Below, in pieces: positions 22,615-33,133 of a stretch of DNA of 64,000 bases. This DNA is from Triangularia verruculosa (lineage: Eukaryota > Ascomycota > Sordariomycetes > Sordariales > Podosporaceae): NCBI GenBank assembly GCA_033296885.1, contig MU863921.1:62001-126000 (forward strand). The letters are read 5' to 3'. Below the pieces are notes generated by a model. The model worked only from the letters and a program-made list of their open reading frames with translations. It was not told the DNA's origin and made no database searches. Within the stretch, counting starts at the first letter, position 1. Every line of letters starts with the position of its first letter. The position numbers and the translations under genes were made by a program.

Positions 22615-24258
22615 ATGGCATTCAACCCGGAGGTGTTGGCACTTGACGCAACACCCGTCATTCTCGAGGATGTCAGTCACAGCAGCGACAACACCCCGAC
22701 AAAGGCAACATGGCGACCCTTGTACCACCACGAGTGTGCGTTTGGTCCTCCGGTATTCGACAGTGTCATGGACAATTTGATTCGGAATCCCAACATTAAC
22801 TCGACCTGGCTGTTCCGCGCGGATATCCTGCATGACGCACAGGACGGACCCTCCGACTCGGCAACCCCGGCCGTTGAGAGTGACGGTGCCCCCTTCGTGC
22901 CTGACATCCCCTCGTTCGTTGGGTTTGAGTGCCAGCGCCATATCGTTCGCAGACTGATACCCAGGAACACCCTCAGAGACAAACCTCTCGAGCAGACATG
23001 TCTCATTTACAAAAACCAGCCTGAGGAGCCAGTCCAGCGGACGCTCGTCGTCTATCTCCCGCACGTATCATCGCCTTCGGAAATGCCGTTCTACCACCCT
23101 GCAGTCAAGGCGATAGCATTCCTTCACAAGTGGACGCCGGCAGAGTCCTGCGGGTCTATCTCTCTTTCATATTTCTTCTTTGATGAGCAAGATCGATCCG
23201 TTGACAAGCTCATACGGACTGCTTTTCAGCTGCTCAAGGTCATCTTCAAGCACGGCAAGGGTCGTGTGGAGGGCTACCAGAAGCGAGTCCATCACGATGT
23301 GTTGCTTCCTCAAGCGCGGGTGCAAGACACGTACACCAAGTTGAAGCAAAAACATGCGAGAAGTCTCATACAGGGATGGGCTGAACAGACGGATCCCGAA
23401 AAGCACATTTTCGAGGATATCTGCATTGCGGCGTTCATGATCGAACTTTGGGGAGATATGTACGGCAATGACCCCTTTCCGGGATTCGTTGATATCGGGT
23501 GCGGGAATGGACTTCTCGTGTACATTCTTAACAAAGAAGGGTTTTCTGGTTGGGGTTTTGATGCTAGAGCACGCAAGTCGTGGGTCTCATACAACCGCAA
23601 GGTCAAGTCTCCGTCAGGAGAAGAGCAAGACTCCCTCCGTGAACTGGTCTTGCTGCCGACGTACGTCAGCAGGGGAGGGTCAAGTGACGATTTCGATGAG
23701 AGGAAAGCTCATGACGGTGTCTTTCCGAAGGGTACATTCATCATCTCTAATCACGCCGACGAGTTGACCCCCTGGACTCCTATTCTCGCAGCCGTTTCAG
23801 AGTGCCCATTCATTGCGATACCATGCTGCAGCCACGACCTCAGCGGTAAGCTGTTTCGGGCGCCACCGCCCAAGGATAAGACCAAGGCCGAGTCGACATA
23901 TTCTTCATTTGTGGGATGGGTTTCAGAGATAGCAAATGACTGCGGATGGCAAGTCGAGCAGGAGATGCTGAGAATCCCCTCCACGCGCAATACAGCCATC
24001 GTCGGACGTACGCGGGCCGGCAATATCTCCTCGGTTGATATTCCGGCTCTAGTAAACAAGTACGGTGGCACAGCTGGATACTTCGACGCCGTGGTCAAGC
24101 TGATAAAACAACCGCCATCTACCCACGATCACGAGGCCCACGACACTGCTCCGTCTGTTGGGAAAAAATCAAAGGGCAAGAAATCGAAACAAAAACAGCA
24201 AAAGCCGGTTGATAAATTTAATCTAGATCAGGCACAGGCAAATGATCCACCAGCTTGA
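22615..24258 (+). CDS. TRM44: tRNA (uracil-O(2)-)-methyltransferase TRM44
   Basis: Single exon, 547 aa. The first ATG in the open frame (22615, context CGCAATGG) is the start; the frame further upstream begins with GTG. The SAM-binding motif I is FVDIGCGNGLLVYILNKEGF at about residues 291-310, followed by GFDARARKSW. Later come FPKGTFIISNHADELTPWTP and FIAIPCCSHDLSGK, both characteristic of the TRM44/TRMT44 family. The enzyme makes 2'-O-methyluridine at position 44 of tRNA-Ser in the cytoplasm. The C-terminus is a Lys-rich tail (KKSKGKKSKQKQQK). Its last 41 bp overlap the 3' end of the convergent dioxygenase gene on the other strand. Confidence 0.92.
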   Translation: MAFNPEVLALDATPVILEDVSHSSDNTPTKATWRPLYHHECAFGPPVFDSVMDNLIRNPNINSTWLFRADILHDAQDGPSDSATPAVESDGAPFVPDIPSFVGFECQRHIVRRLIPRNTLRDKPLEQTCLIYKNQPEEPVQRTLVVYLPHVSSPSEMPFYHPAVKAIAFLHKWTPAESCGSISLSYFFFDEQDRSVDKLIRTAFQLLKVIFKHGKGRVEGYQKRVHHDVLLPQARVQDTYTKLKQKHARSLIQGWAEQTDPEKHIFEDICIAAFMIELWGDMYGNDPFPGFVDIGCGNGLLVYILNKEGFSGWGFDARARKSWVSYNRKVKSPSGEEQDSLRELVLLPTYVSRGGSSDDFDERKAHDGVFPKGTFIISNHADELTPWTPILAAVSECPFIAIPCCSHDLSGKLFRAPPPKDKTKAESTYSSFVGWVSEIANDCGWQVEQEMLRIPSTRNTAIVGRTRAGNISSVDIPALVNKYGGTAGYFDAVVKLIKQPPSTHDHEAHDTAPSVGKKSKGKKSKQKQQKPVDKFNLDQAQANDPPA

Positions 24259-25466
24259 GGTTATGCAAACCAAGTTTCGCGAGTGCCTCCTTGGCCAGCT
24301 TGTCTCTCAGCTCCTCCGTGTCCCTTTGCGTGGTGAGCACGAAGTCATGCTTGAGCAACCAAGTGCCCTCTTCCACGCCGTATTTCTCCGCCGTCTCCTT
24401 GTCCACTTTGCCCAGGTCGATAACCAGGCTCTGCTTAACTCCAAAGACCGCATCTGAGGTCTCGTAAGGGTCGCCCCGGAGGTACAATGCCCTAGTTTCA
24501 TGTCATCAGTAATTCTTTGCTTCCCAGACATGTTCAGTGGCAGACTGGAAGAACTCACGTGATCAGCTTATCCCACCCATCCTTCTCAAACATGAAATGG
24601 ATATGCGCCGGCCTCCACGGATGTCTCCCCAACCTCTCCAGCAGCTTCCCCACCGGCCCGTCGTGCGGGATAGGGTAGCTCACCGGCTTCAGCCCCTTGA
24701 ACCAGAAGTTCCCTTCGGCATCACTCAGCATGACGCACCGCTCACTCGGCTCGTCTCTGTCGGAATGCTGGACGTCGTAGTGCCCGCTGCTGTCCGTCTC
24801 CCAGATATCAATCTTGATCCCCTCGATCGGGTTGCCCGCGGTGTCTTTGACGGTGCAGATGGCAAGCATTGGCTCGCCGGCCGGGTCGGAGGTCATGGAC
24901 GCGCCGTTTTCCAGCAAGGGCGCATCGTGGGTGTGGAAGGGGCCGAGAACGGAGCCTTCGGTTGCGCCGTCGGGCTTGGGGTGGTTGATGTTGTCGAGGA
25001 GGAGGGAGAGGCCGAGGGTGTCGGAAAGGAGGATGAATTCCTGAACGCGGCACCAAGTTAACAAAATGCATATCACAATTTTTGACCCCATAAAAGGGGA
25101 ATGCTTCTCAGTTGCAACGGCCTTTCCCCAGTCCAAACCCAGTCCCACACCATCCACTTTGCCCAACCCCTAACATCATCACAGAGTGAGGGAGAGAAAA
25201 AGACTTACATTCCGCACATCACTGCAAATCTTGCCACACGCAATCAGAAACTCAATCGCCTTCATCCACTCCTCCGTGCTCAGCCGCGTCTCCCTCGCAA
25301 AGTCGTGCAGGTGCGTCACCAGCCTGCTCAACAAGTACGTCAACCGCGCATCGTCCGACTGGCTGTTTATCCTGATCGTGTTCGGCGTGATGTTGTCAAT
25401 CGTCAGGTCCAGCAGCGGGGGGCCGACAGGACCAGTGTTTTCTGTTCTCGGCTGTGGCGGTGACAT
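24218..25466 (-). CDS. intradiol ring-cleavage dioxygenase (catechol / hydroxyquinol 1,2-dioxygenase type)
   Basis: Three exons on the minus strand: 25466-25209, 25040-24559 and 24491-24218, giving 337 aa. The non-haem Fe(III) ligands are all present: Tyr174 (in GHYDVQHSD), Tyr208 (in SYPIPHDGPVG), and His232 and His234 (in RHPWRPAHIHFMF). Their spacing matches catechol 1,2-dioxygenases. The N-terminal helical linker that dimerises these enzymes is present (WMKAIEFLIACGKICSD). It should cleave catechol or hydroxyquinol to a muconate or maleylacetate in the cytosol, feeding the 3-oxoadipate route. No other genes of that pathway are next to it. It starts at the ATG at 25466, and its stop lies inside the TRM44 coding sequence on the opposite strand. 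Confidence 0.93.
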
Positions 25467-26495
25467 CCCTTCTGTACTCTTTATCCTGAGATATAGGGGC
25501 AAAATTGGAGGAGAATATAAGGGGCAGGCAAAAAAAGAAAAAGAGTTTGGTTAGGAGGAGGAGGAGGAGGTTTCAGTCGGCAGGCAAAAAGGAAGGTAGA
25601 TCTTATGTATAGGTACTTTGCCGGCGGGATGTCGTGTCTGTCTCTCCTGTCTTGTATATCCGCTGTGTATATCCACACCCCAAACCCGGCCGGCTCTTAT
25701 TATACAATCATCTCCTAAGCAGCCAACATCAACCTCATGACCTAGTCAAGAAGTTGTCATCCGGGTTCCAGAACCGGGGAAAGAGAGCCAAAAACTCAAG
25801 ACCATCACCAAAACAGAACCCTAGAGTGTCCTAGGGTAAAGAATCCCGGTTGAACAAACTGATCCAATAACAGCACCACCAAAAATAATGACAGACCTAT
25901 GATGTGAGGCCCGAGCCGGACAATTGGGACCGAGAAAACCACCCCTCAAACTTCATGTGGGGAACTCGGGGGATGCAAGAGGGGACCGTGGAGGGGCTCG
26001 GGAGTTGAAGCGGGGTCACTAACGGATGACGCAGGCTTACCCAACCCGTGGCGACTGGGGCACATATGGGGTTACGGGGGACCATGTTGTTCCTGGAGGG
26101 CATATTTACACGCCCTGTATTCAAGAGATCTCAAACAACTGACCTAGGAAAAGCTTCAAGACCATTCATTACCACCTAGTAAAATTCCCTGGGTATCAAT
26201 TACTAATTCAGCCTCCTGCCCATCACCAAAGCCACCAGACTCACGGTCAAGAAGACAATAGAATGCAGAGAAGGAGATAAAATTCTGCCTCCCCAAGAAA
26301 ACGCCAAAACAACCCCGTTATGCAAAAAAGGGGACTCCCTTCCCCAGGAAACGATCCATAAAAATGCGTTATGCTAACCAAGACCTTCTCTTCAATGCTT
26401 ATCATAAACGAGTGACAAGAAAAGCCTCGCGACACGGTCGCTTGGGTGGCATTACAACAATAGTATCTGAGCGAGATGAAAGAATTGAAAAGAGA
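25467..26495. other. intergenic region, no supported gene
   Basis: About 1 kb. It holds a GGAGGA run near 25553-25570 and a short hairpin-like CCGGGTTCCAGAACCGGGG at about 25760-25778. No open frame of interest. Confidence 0.6.
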
Positions 26496-28699
26496 TTACT
26501 CGTCTGGCTCTGCTGCTTCTGGCAGTGTAGACGGACGGCTCAAAGCCGGAAAGCTAAAGGCCTCACGGGTTGGTGTTGGCGTGCTGGCACCACCTTCATT
26601 GATACTTGAGGCTCTCGTCGTCGACTGGGACCTGAAGCTTCGGAAACTGGCCTGAGGACGAACATGGGAGATGGATGATTCGCCCGACACGCTGCTGTTA
26701 TCCTTCGTCGTCATGCTGCTGCCATCATCGGGGGTAATTGTGAAGGTGATTCCACTCAAACGTTTAGCGAGAGTGCTGTCAGGCCGCTCAAGCAAAGCTG
26801 GATCGACGAACTCTCTCGACGACCACGATATGCGGCTCACACGGCCCGTTCGAGGCAGACTTCCTGAACTCAGCCGAGATCTGATACCACCAGCCTGGCT
26901 GCTACGGCCGCGGGGTGGACTAGTCAGAGATTGTTTGCTGTTCCTTTCATGGAGCGACTGTTGGGAATCGTAGATCGTGCTGTCGTCGAGATCATCTTCC
27001 AACATCTCGCCGCGTCGCACTCCAGTGACGGCGAAGTGAGGCTCCGGGAGTGTTGGCTCGTTTCTCTCCTTTTTTTTAGTGACTGTACCCTTGGGTGGTG
27101 TCCATCTGTCTTGCGCCTTTGTCTGCATCTTGTCGAAATAGCGAATACGCACCAAGTCGAGCCACCGAGGAGCGAATTCCTCTTGATTCCGCAGCAGGGA
27201 AAGCCGCGAAGAAAGAGCGCTAGGAATGATCAAAATGAGCAGAGCAATGATTGTGAAGCCCTGTATCACAATGATGATGACCCCAAGAACGGTGGTGATG
27301 ATACGATTGACCTGAAGCCGGGGAAGAAATGCAATCGAAATGCCAGTGCTCAAAATTTTGCAAATGCTGAGTATCCAAACTCCCATTGCGGTGTTGCGGG
27401 TACCTTCAAAAGGTCGCATGATGACAGTGACTGCGAAGTTGGCAATGTCAAGCACCAGTACGCCGTATACTTGTACAAGAGGAGCACTCCCAGCTCCGCC
27501 CAAGAAGGCAGCCCTGACAAACAGGTACGGAACGTAATACGCAAGGAACCACCACCTGGTACGCCTGAATCGAGCTGTCAACCAGGCGAATCTCTTGACA
27601 TATGGCTGGTCAAGATGAACCGTAGGGTATTCGTCATCATGGTCGTCGTGTCGAAGGCGATAGCACGGAATGCTTAAAAAACGCCGAATCTCCAAGTTGT
27701 GTTCCTTCAACCTGCTCTCCCAAATTGGCATAGCAAGCCATCTTGATCGATAAAAGACAGCCCGGTCTTTGACGATACTAAAAGTGCCGCGCCGAGTCCG
27801 ATACCAGACCCCGTATGCCGTTAACGAGATGACACCCATCACCACAAAGAGGAACACTATGACCGTTACCGCTAGTGGCCCAACAGAAGCCGGTATAGTG
27901 AACTGAAATATCGCCAGAGTCGCCAGCATGAAAAATCCGATGATCAATGCTCGCAACAAGACATGACCAAGGAATCCAACCCAGTAGCTGCGAAAGTAAG
28001 CAAGACGATCTTCCTTGATCCATTTGATAGAGACAAAAGCCTCGAGCAGAATCTTGACTCCAACAACGGCTATCACAACCAAGGCGACGGCTATGAGAAA
28101 CCAGAGCAGACCAAACACAAAAGCATCAGCAGAAGGGATTCCAATGGCTGCTAACGTTGCAGGAAAGCCGGTCCTAGTGCCTGGTAAAGGTAATCCAGGG
28201 GCTACTGTGTGGCCCGACACGAATTTCCGCCCATGCCCTGACAGGCACATCGGGAAGGACTGGGCAGAGGCTATTCATCTGTGAGTATAGGTGTCTGAAT
28301 GGTCAAATTACTTCAACTCACCTGGCGATGTTCAGATTGCAAGGGGTTCACGACCATATCAAGTCGGTTTTCACCATAAGCGTCAACGGCAATCCTCATC
28401 ATCAGTGACTCGTTCCTCAAACTGCTGGTTCCATCCATGTGAAGCACAATGGTCATATTGTCGGCGTAGTAGGCGACATCGAATTTAGTGACACTGAACA
28501 GGCTCTTCCCATCCAGACAGTCGCCGTAATCTCCTGTGTAAAGAGCTGGCAACCGATTCGCCGCTAGCTCTCGTGTCACTCCATAAACATCCGTCCCTGT
28601 CGTGAATATGCCGACGATTAGCGCGCCAGTGATGACAAAAGAAAGCTGTTGGACTGCTTCTGCCAAACAAACGCTCTCTTTGACCCACCCTGAGGGCAT
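26496..28699 (-). CDS. TRP-like / flavin-carrier (FLC) family membrane protein, internally shortened
   Basis: The N-terminal exon 28699-28322 (126 aa) encodes a hydrophobic leader and an ML-like domain (DCLDGKSLFSVTKFDVAYYA). A 43-nt intron follows, then coding sequence MNSLCPVLPDVPVRAWAEI from 28278. The long frame to 26496 encodes the FLC/TRP membrane domain: several spans, FRRTRWWFLAYYVPYLFVRA, RIITTVLGVIIIVIQG and RYFDKMQTKAQDRW, then a 190-residue Ser-rich cytosolic tail. The two parts are in different frames. A 40-nt intron (28220-28181) would join them in frame (706 aa), but it would remove GHTVAPGLPLPG, which looks like family coding sequence. Family members normally carry about 200 more residues, including a first span, at this point. 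A deletion that broke the frame is my preferred reading. Confidence 0.72.
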
Positions 28700-30211
28700 T
28701 CGGGGGCTATCGAATGCTTCGATATGCCCGTTATCTCGTGAAGGCCTTAGACTTATTCTGTTTGTCGAAGTTGAACTGGAAGCTCTAGCCCAGCATTCTC
28801 GCACTGCTAGACGTCGGCAGTCGGAAGCTGCCCTCTGAAGCAGGTCTCAGGGAAGTAACAGCCGGAAAGGTCGGCCACTCTTCATGGAAGTCCCCCAATC
28901 TGTTACAACCCAAATTAGCCAGGCCGGACCTGGCACCGCACCCTCAGTAAGATTTTGTGGAAGATAGCAAATCAACCTGCCATACGGGAACACGATGAGC
29001 AGCGTGGGACAATCTGAGGGTTTAATAATGTCCGCCCTTCAACTCCATCACCGCCAAGGTCCATCTTCCCCTGTTCCACCTTACACCTCGCCTGCACTTC
29101 TCTTCTGTTTCCCAGGTGTCGGCGACCCCCATCAACAAATAGCCCACCCCACCTTGTCAACGGTCAGGCTCCATCCTCAAAATGAACGATGGGACTCCCC
29201 ATACCTTATCGAGGCTCTCCAAAAACTCCCTCGCCATAATCAGCCATCTCTCACCACACAAAGATCAAACGATTGTTTTCTCTCACGCTGCCACAGAGAT
29301 CGTGATGTTTTCTTCAACCCACCCCTAAAAATAAAAATACACAAAAAAGGCCCCAATTTTCGTCATAAAACCTCACAGTAGAAAACAGAAGCAGTCACCA
29401 GCACTAGAGACACTCCAAGTGCCACTCCCCTGTTTATAGCTCCATGTTCCACCAGGTGCACGCAGCAAACCTCATCCGAAATGACACAACTCCACCATAC
29501 CACCACCGCCGCCTTGAATAAGATGGAGTGTCCTCCCGAAGATGCCGAATCTATGAAGGGCTTCTTCCGATAGCAAAGCATCACCGGCCAGATATCGTAG
29601 CTGGTCAAGTCTGCCCTTTCTTTTAGCCTAGTAATTAGACACCGTCCACCGCCACCATCACAGTGATGTCCTGGCATCTCAACACCGGGTTTAGTACGTA
29701 GGACACATTCCACCAGCTTGCTAGAATCTGCTTGCCGCTTGCAAAAAGTGCACCTGTAAACTTGTGCACTTCATAAACATTGATGGGGCGTATGAACCTC
29801 TCTGACTATCTTCAGGAAAACGTTGATGGCGGATTTTCCACTCAAGAATCGCCCAAAGACAACTTGATAAAAAATAAAAAAAACTATGCAATTTCGCCCG
29901 CCTGCTTTCGCCTGGGTTGGGCAAGACCAGCACCCAAAAAAAACCTCAAGACACACAAACACGCACACACGACAGAGAAACCAGTATACAAGAGGTAAAA
30001 AAAAAAACAAGACACGCAAGTTCATATCCCGTCATACCATACACGTCATTTCCCATACATGGTGAGGAAAAATCATCCTCCCCAATCCCATTTGAACATA
30101 AGTATCCATCAGTAGTAAACCATCATAGTCGTCCTCGTTTATTATCCCAGACTTCCATCCCTCTCTTCCACCTCAACCCCCTTTCTCTCTAGCTTTTCTC
30201 ATCTCTTCCAT
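28700..30211. other. intergenic region upstream of FLC gene and downstream of the RD-rich gene
   Basis: About 1.5 kb without a supported gene. A-rich runs lie at 29867-29885 and 29996-30008. The plus-strand frame 28995-29381 has no domain. Confidence 0.6.
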
Positions 30212-33133
30212 CTACTGCTCATCCTCCTCCTCAATAACCCCCGGCGTAGCCCTCTCTCTCCTCCTCTTTGGCCTCCTCATCCGATTACTGCTAATCTGAC
30301 TCGCCGAGTCATCCGGCGCCAGCTCGCTCATCTCGTCGGCCCCCCACTCGCTATCCGCCCCGTCCACGCTCTCGTCATCCGCCCACCCCGGCCTGTCATA
30401 CACGCCGCTCGATCCAGAAAGCGGCAGGACATCGATTCCCCTCATCCCCAGCCCTCCCCGTCGCTGCTGCAGGCTCATACTCAGCGCGGCGCCCCTTCTT
30501 CTGAGAGCATCCCTCACACCCATGGCTTGTTCATGAAGCTTCTCAAACGCGTCCTCGAGCGCTTCCATCCCATTGAAGATCTCCCTCTCAAGCTCAGCCA
30601 GGCAGGCAATCTCGGTCTCTTCGTCGTGGGTAATCGAAGCTCTGTTGGATGGGTAAGAGGATGACGCTGCCGAGACACCACTGATGAACGAGGCTGGCGT
30701 TGGGCCGCGAGAGAAACCGCCAAAAGGTGTGGTATTTCGTGACATCGGTCCACCACCAAACGGAGTCGTAGTCCTGGACATGCCACCGCGAACACCAGGA
30801 CTCATGAGACGTGATGGAATATTGCTCGCTGGTGTTGTCAACCGAGAAGGACCCTCGCCAAAGGGGATGCCGTCATCCTCTGCGCCAGACCACAAGAAAC
30901 CGTCGAACCGGCCAGAGGTCAGGACCTCCCACTCCGACGCGGTGATTTCGGAGATTGTCACCAAGAGATCGTGCCAGGCTGGGTTGCGGACGAGGTAGAC
31001 CGCTGTTTCGGCGTCTCGGGGAGCCACGGGAAGGCGGTACAGTCTCTGAAGTGATAGACCTGCCTTGACAACAAAATCGTTGCGCGACTTGCGCGCTGGT
31101 GTGGGAGCTCGATTGGCAGGCTGAAGTTCTCTTGAGCCGGAGAGGACCGCGTTGAAGTAGGGCCGGTCGTCTGGATCAAGGTTCGTGAGGATAGCAAAGC
31201 CCAAAGTCTCGTCATCAACCTCGGTAGGGGGAGGAGCAGGTGTCTTTTCGCAGTTGACCATCCACTTATCCACGGCCATCTTGACACGGTGTGTTTGACG
31301 GAGGTAATGCTCTCTGAACTCCTCCGCAATGTCGGGATCCATCTTGATGGGCGATGATGGGCGGGGAGGGACGTCTGCTAGCTCTTCCACTGCCTTGCCT
31401 GCCAGCATCGAAAAGTCGAATGGAGGCCACGAGGGTAATTCAACGCGCCCACTAACACGTTCTAGTACCTCGCCCCAGCCCAGCCCTCTATGAGGCTCTG
31501 CAGACCTCTCGCACATAATGCAGCTACATCCGTGCGGAGGCAGATCCCGGTTGAAGACATTTTCGAGTCGGTCCAGGAGACGACGAGCGACAGTTCTGTG
31601 CCCTGTAGCGACGGCGACGGATCCATTTCCGTTGATCACCGTCTGATATTGGTTCAGAAGATTGAAGAACGGCGCGAAAAGTGTCTCGGCTCCTTGGAGA
31701 GGCGGATTGGATGGCCGTGTCCCATTCTGGCGCGGCAATACCGACAGAAACTGTCTTGGTACTGGTTGAGGCAACCCGCCATTCTGGATAAGATAATCGA
31801 CTCTCGGAACATCCTGAGGGTCAATGGACGCCGGCGGTGGAGGCGGCGGTGGTGGAGGTGGAGGAGCAGCACCATTAGGATGGATGGCTGGAGTTGCCGA
31901 GGGAGTGGGCACATCGGAGGTGCTGTAGTGATTATTATTATGGACATCCGAGGTATCGTAGTGATTCACATCGGAAGTGGCGTAATGGTCCTTTTCGCCA
32001 GGTAAAACAGGGGGTGGTGGCGGAGGAAAGTTTTGTGTATGCAGCGGTGTCTTTGGGGAGGAATCCACTGCAGACTCGGGAGACGAATCCACAGTTTCTA
32101 CTCGAGGCCTGGTAGACTGAGTCCGTCTTGGGAGAACCTGAGTGGCGTCTGAATCTACTGTGGATGGATTGGTGATCTCTGAACCCTCCTGCTTCGACTG
32201 CCTGGTAGACGGAGCTGCCCTCAGCACGAATGTGGCCTGGCTGGAAGCTCTTGACAGTTTTGACTTGTAATCGTGCTTAGAGGTCGACCTGGAAATGAAG
32301 GAGCTCCTGGACCCGGGCCTATCATCCTCTTGCTGTGATGATGGAGTACCAGATCTCTTCTTTGGGTCTGAAAGATCTGTCTCCGGTGGCGAAGGTGGCC
32401 TGTCGTCCTGTCGCGATGACTGTCTAGTGGACTTCTGACGAGCAATACCAGGTGAATTAGTCGACTTGGACCGCTTCATCTCACTGCTGCCGAGATCCGT
32501 GGCCTCGGGAGTGGGAGGGTCCGTCCGTCGAGTCGGCGCCGAGACATCCTCCTTACTGTAAAGAGCCTCCTTGCTATAATTCTTATTGACCGAAGGGTAT
32601 GGCAAGCTCACCCGCTCACCCAACGTTCTGGCCAACTCAGGCACCAACTCCGTCATCGAGCTGGCAGCTGCCGATTTGTAACCAGGTTCCTCCTTGTCCA
32701 TGTCTGCTCTCGACCGGCGCTGACGGTGGGAATGCGACCGGGAAGTGTACAGCAACTTCTCGCTGTCGCCGGGCCTTTTCGATGATCTCGTGGAATGGTG
32801 ACGGCGGTGAGTGGACGACGACAGCGATGAATCCTTGTCCTCCCTCTCCCTGTACCGGTCTCTTTCGCTATCCCGATCTCTGTGTCTGTCCCGGTCTCGA
32901 TCCCGGTCTCGATCTCCTTCTCTGTACCTCGATTTGTCTCTAGGCGCCCTCTCTCTGTCTACATCCCTTTCTCTGTCGCGCTCGCGATAGTCTCGATCTC
33001 GGTCGCGCTCTCGATCTCGGTCTTTTCGCTCAGAAGTCGTCCTGGACGATCGATGTCTCTTCACCGACTCGCGCGAGGTGGGTTCTGAAGTTGCGACGGA
33101 GCCGTCGGCTTCCCAGTCTTTAGTTGAAGGCAT
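30212..33133 (-). CDS. large conserved-looking protein with RD-repeat N-terminus, function unknown
   Basis: Single exon, 973 aa, starting at the ATG at 33133. Residues about 30-110 are a charged Arg-Asp/Arg-Glu repeat (DRDRERDRDRDYRERDRERD type), as seen in splicing-associated proteins. Residues 110-430 are Ser/Pro-rich and disordered. Poly-Pro runs occur near 375 and 430. A globular part begins at about 445 (VDYLIQNGGLPQPVPRQFL). It includes RLLDRLENVFNRDLPPHGCS followed by CIMCE, a possible metal-binding C-x-C-x2-C cluster, and AVDKWMVNCEKTPAPPPTEV. Near the C-terminus there is a helix (LAELEREIFNGMEALEDAF) and a basic RMRRPKRRRER stretch that could be a nuclear signal. I do not recognise a named family. 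A nuclear role is inferred only from composition. Confidence 0.8.
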   Translation of the reverse strand: MPSTKDWEADGSVATSEPTSRESVKRHRSSRTTSERKDRDRERDRDRDYRERDRERDVDRERAPRDKSRYREGDRDRDRDRDRHRDRDSERDRYREREDKDSSLSSSTHRRHHSTRSSKRPGDSEKLLYTSRSHSHRQRRSRADMDKEEPGYKSAAASSMTELVPELARTLGERVSLPYPSVNKNYSKEALYSKEDVSAPTRRTDPPTPEATDLGSSEMKRSKSTNSPGIARQKSTRQSSRQDDRPPSPPETDLSDPKKRSGTPSSQQEDDRPGSRSSFISRSTSKHDYKSKLSRASSQATFVLRAAPSTRQSKQEGSEITNPSTVDSDATQVLPRRTQSTRPRVETVDSSPESAVDSSPKTPLHTQNFPPPPPPVLPGEKDHYATSDVNHYDTSDVHNNNHYSTSDVPTPSATPAIHPNGAAPPPPPPPPPPPASIDPQDVPRVDYLIQNGGLPQPVPRQFLSVLPRQNGTRPSNPPLQGAETLFAPFFNLLNQYQTVINGNGSVAVATGHRTVARRLLDRLENVFNRDLPPHGCSCIMCERSAEPHRGLGWGEVLERVSGRVELPSWPPFDFSMLAGKAVEELADVPPRPSSPIKMDPDIAEEFREHYLRQTHRVKMAVDKWMVNCEKTPAPPPTEVDDETLGFAILTNLDPDDRPYFNAVLSGSRELQPANRAPTPARKSRNDFVVKAGLSLQRLYRLPVAPRDAETAVYLVRNPAWHDLLVTISEITASEWEVLTSGRFDGFLWSGAEDDGIPFGEGPSRLTTPASNIPSRLMSPGVRGGMSRTTTPFGGGPMSRNTTPFGGFSRGPTPASFISGVSAASSSYPSNRASITHDEETEIACLAELEREIFNGMEALEDAFEKLHEQAMGVRDALRRRGAALSMSLQQRRGGLGMRGIDVLPLSGSSGVYDRPGWADDESVDGADSEWGADEMSELAPDDSASQISSNRMRRPKRRRERATPGVIEEEDEQ

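Noticed and set aside
28995..29381. 128-codon plus-strand frame in the FLC upstream region
   Set aside because: His/Pro/Ser-rich low-information sequence with no domain and no conserved start context.
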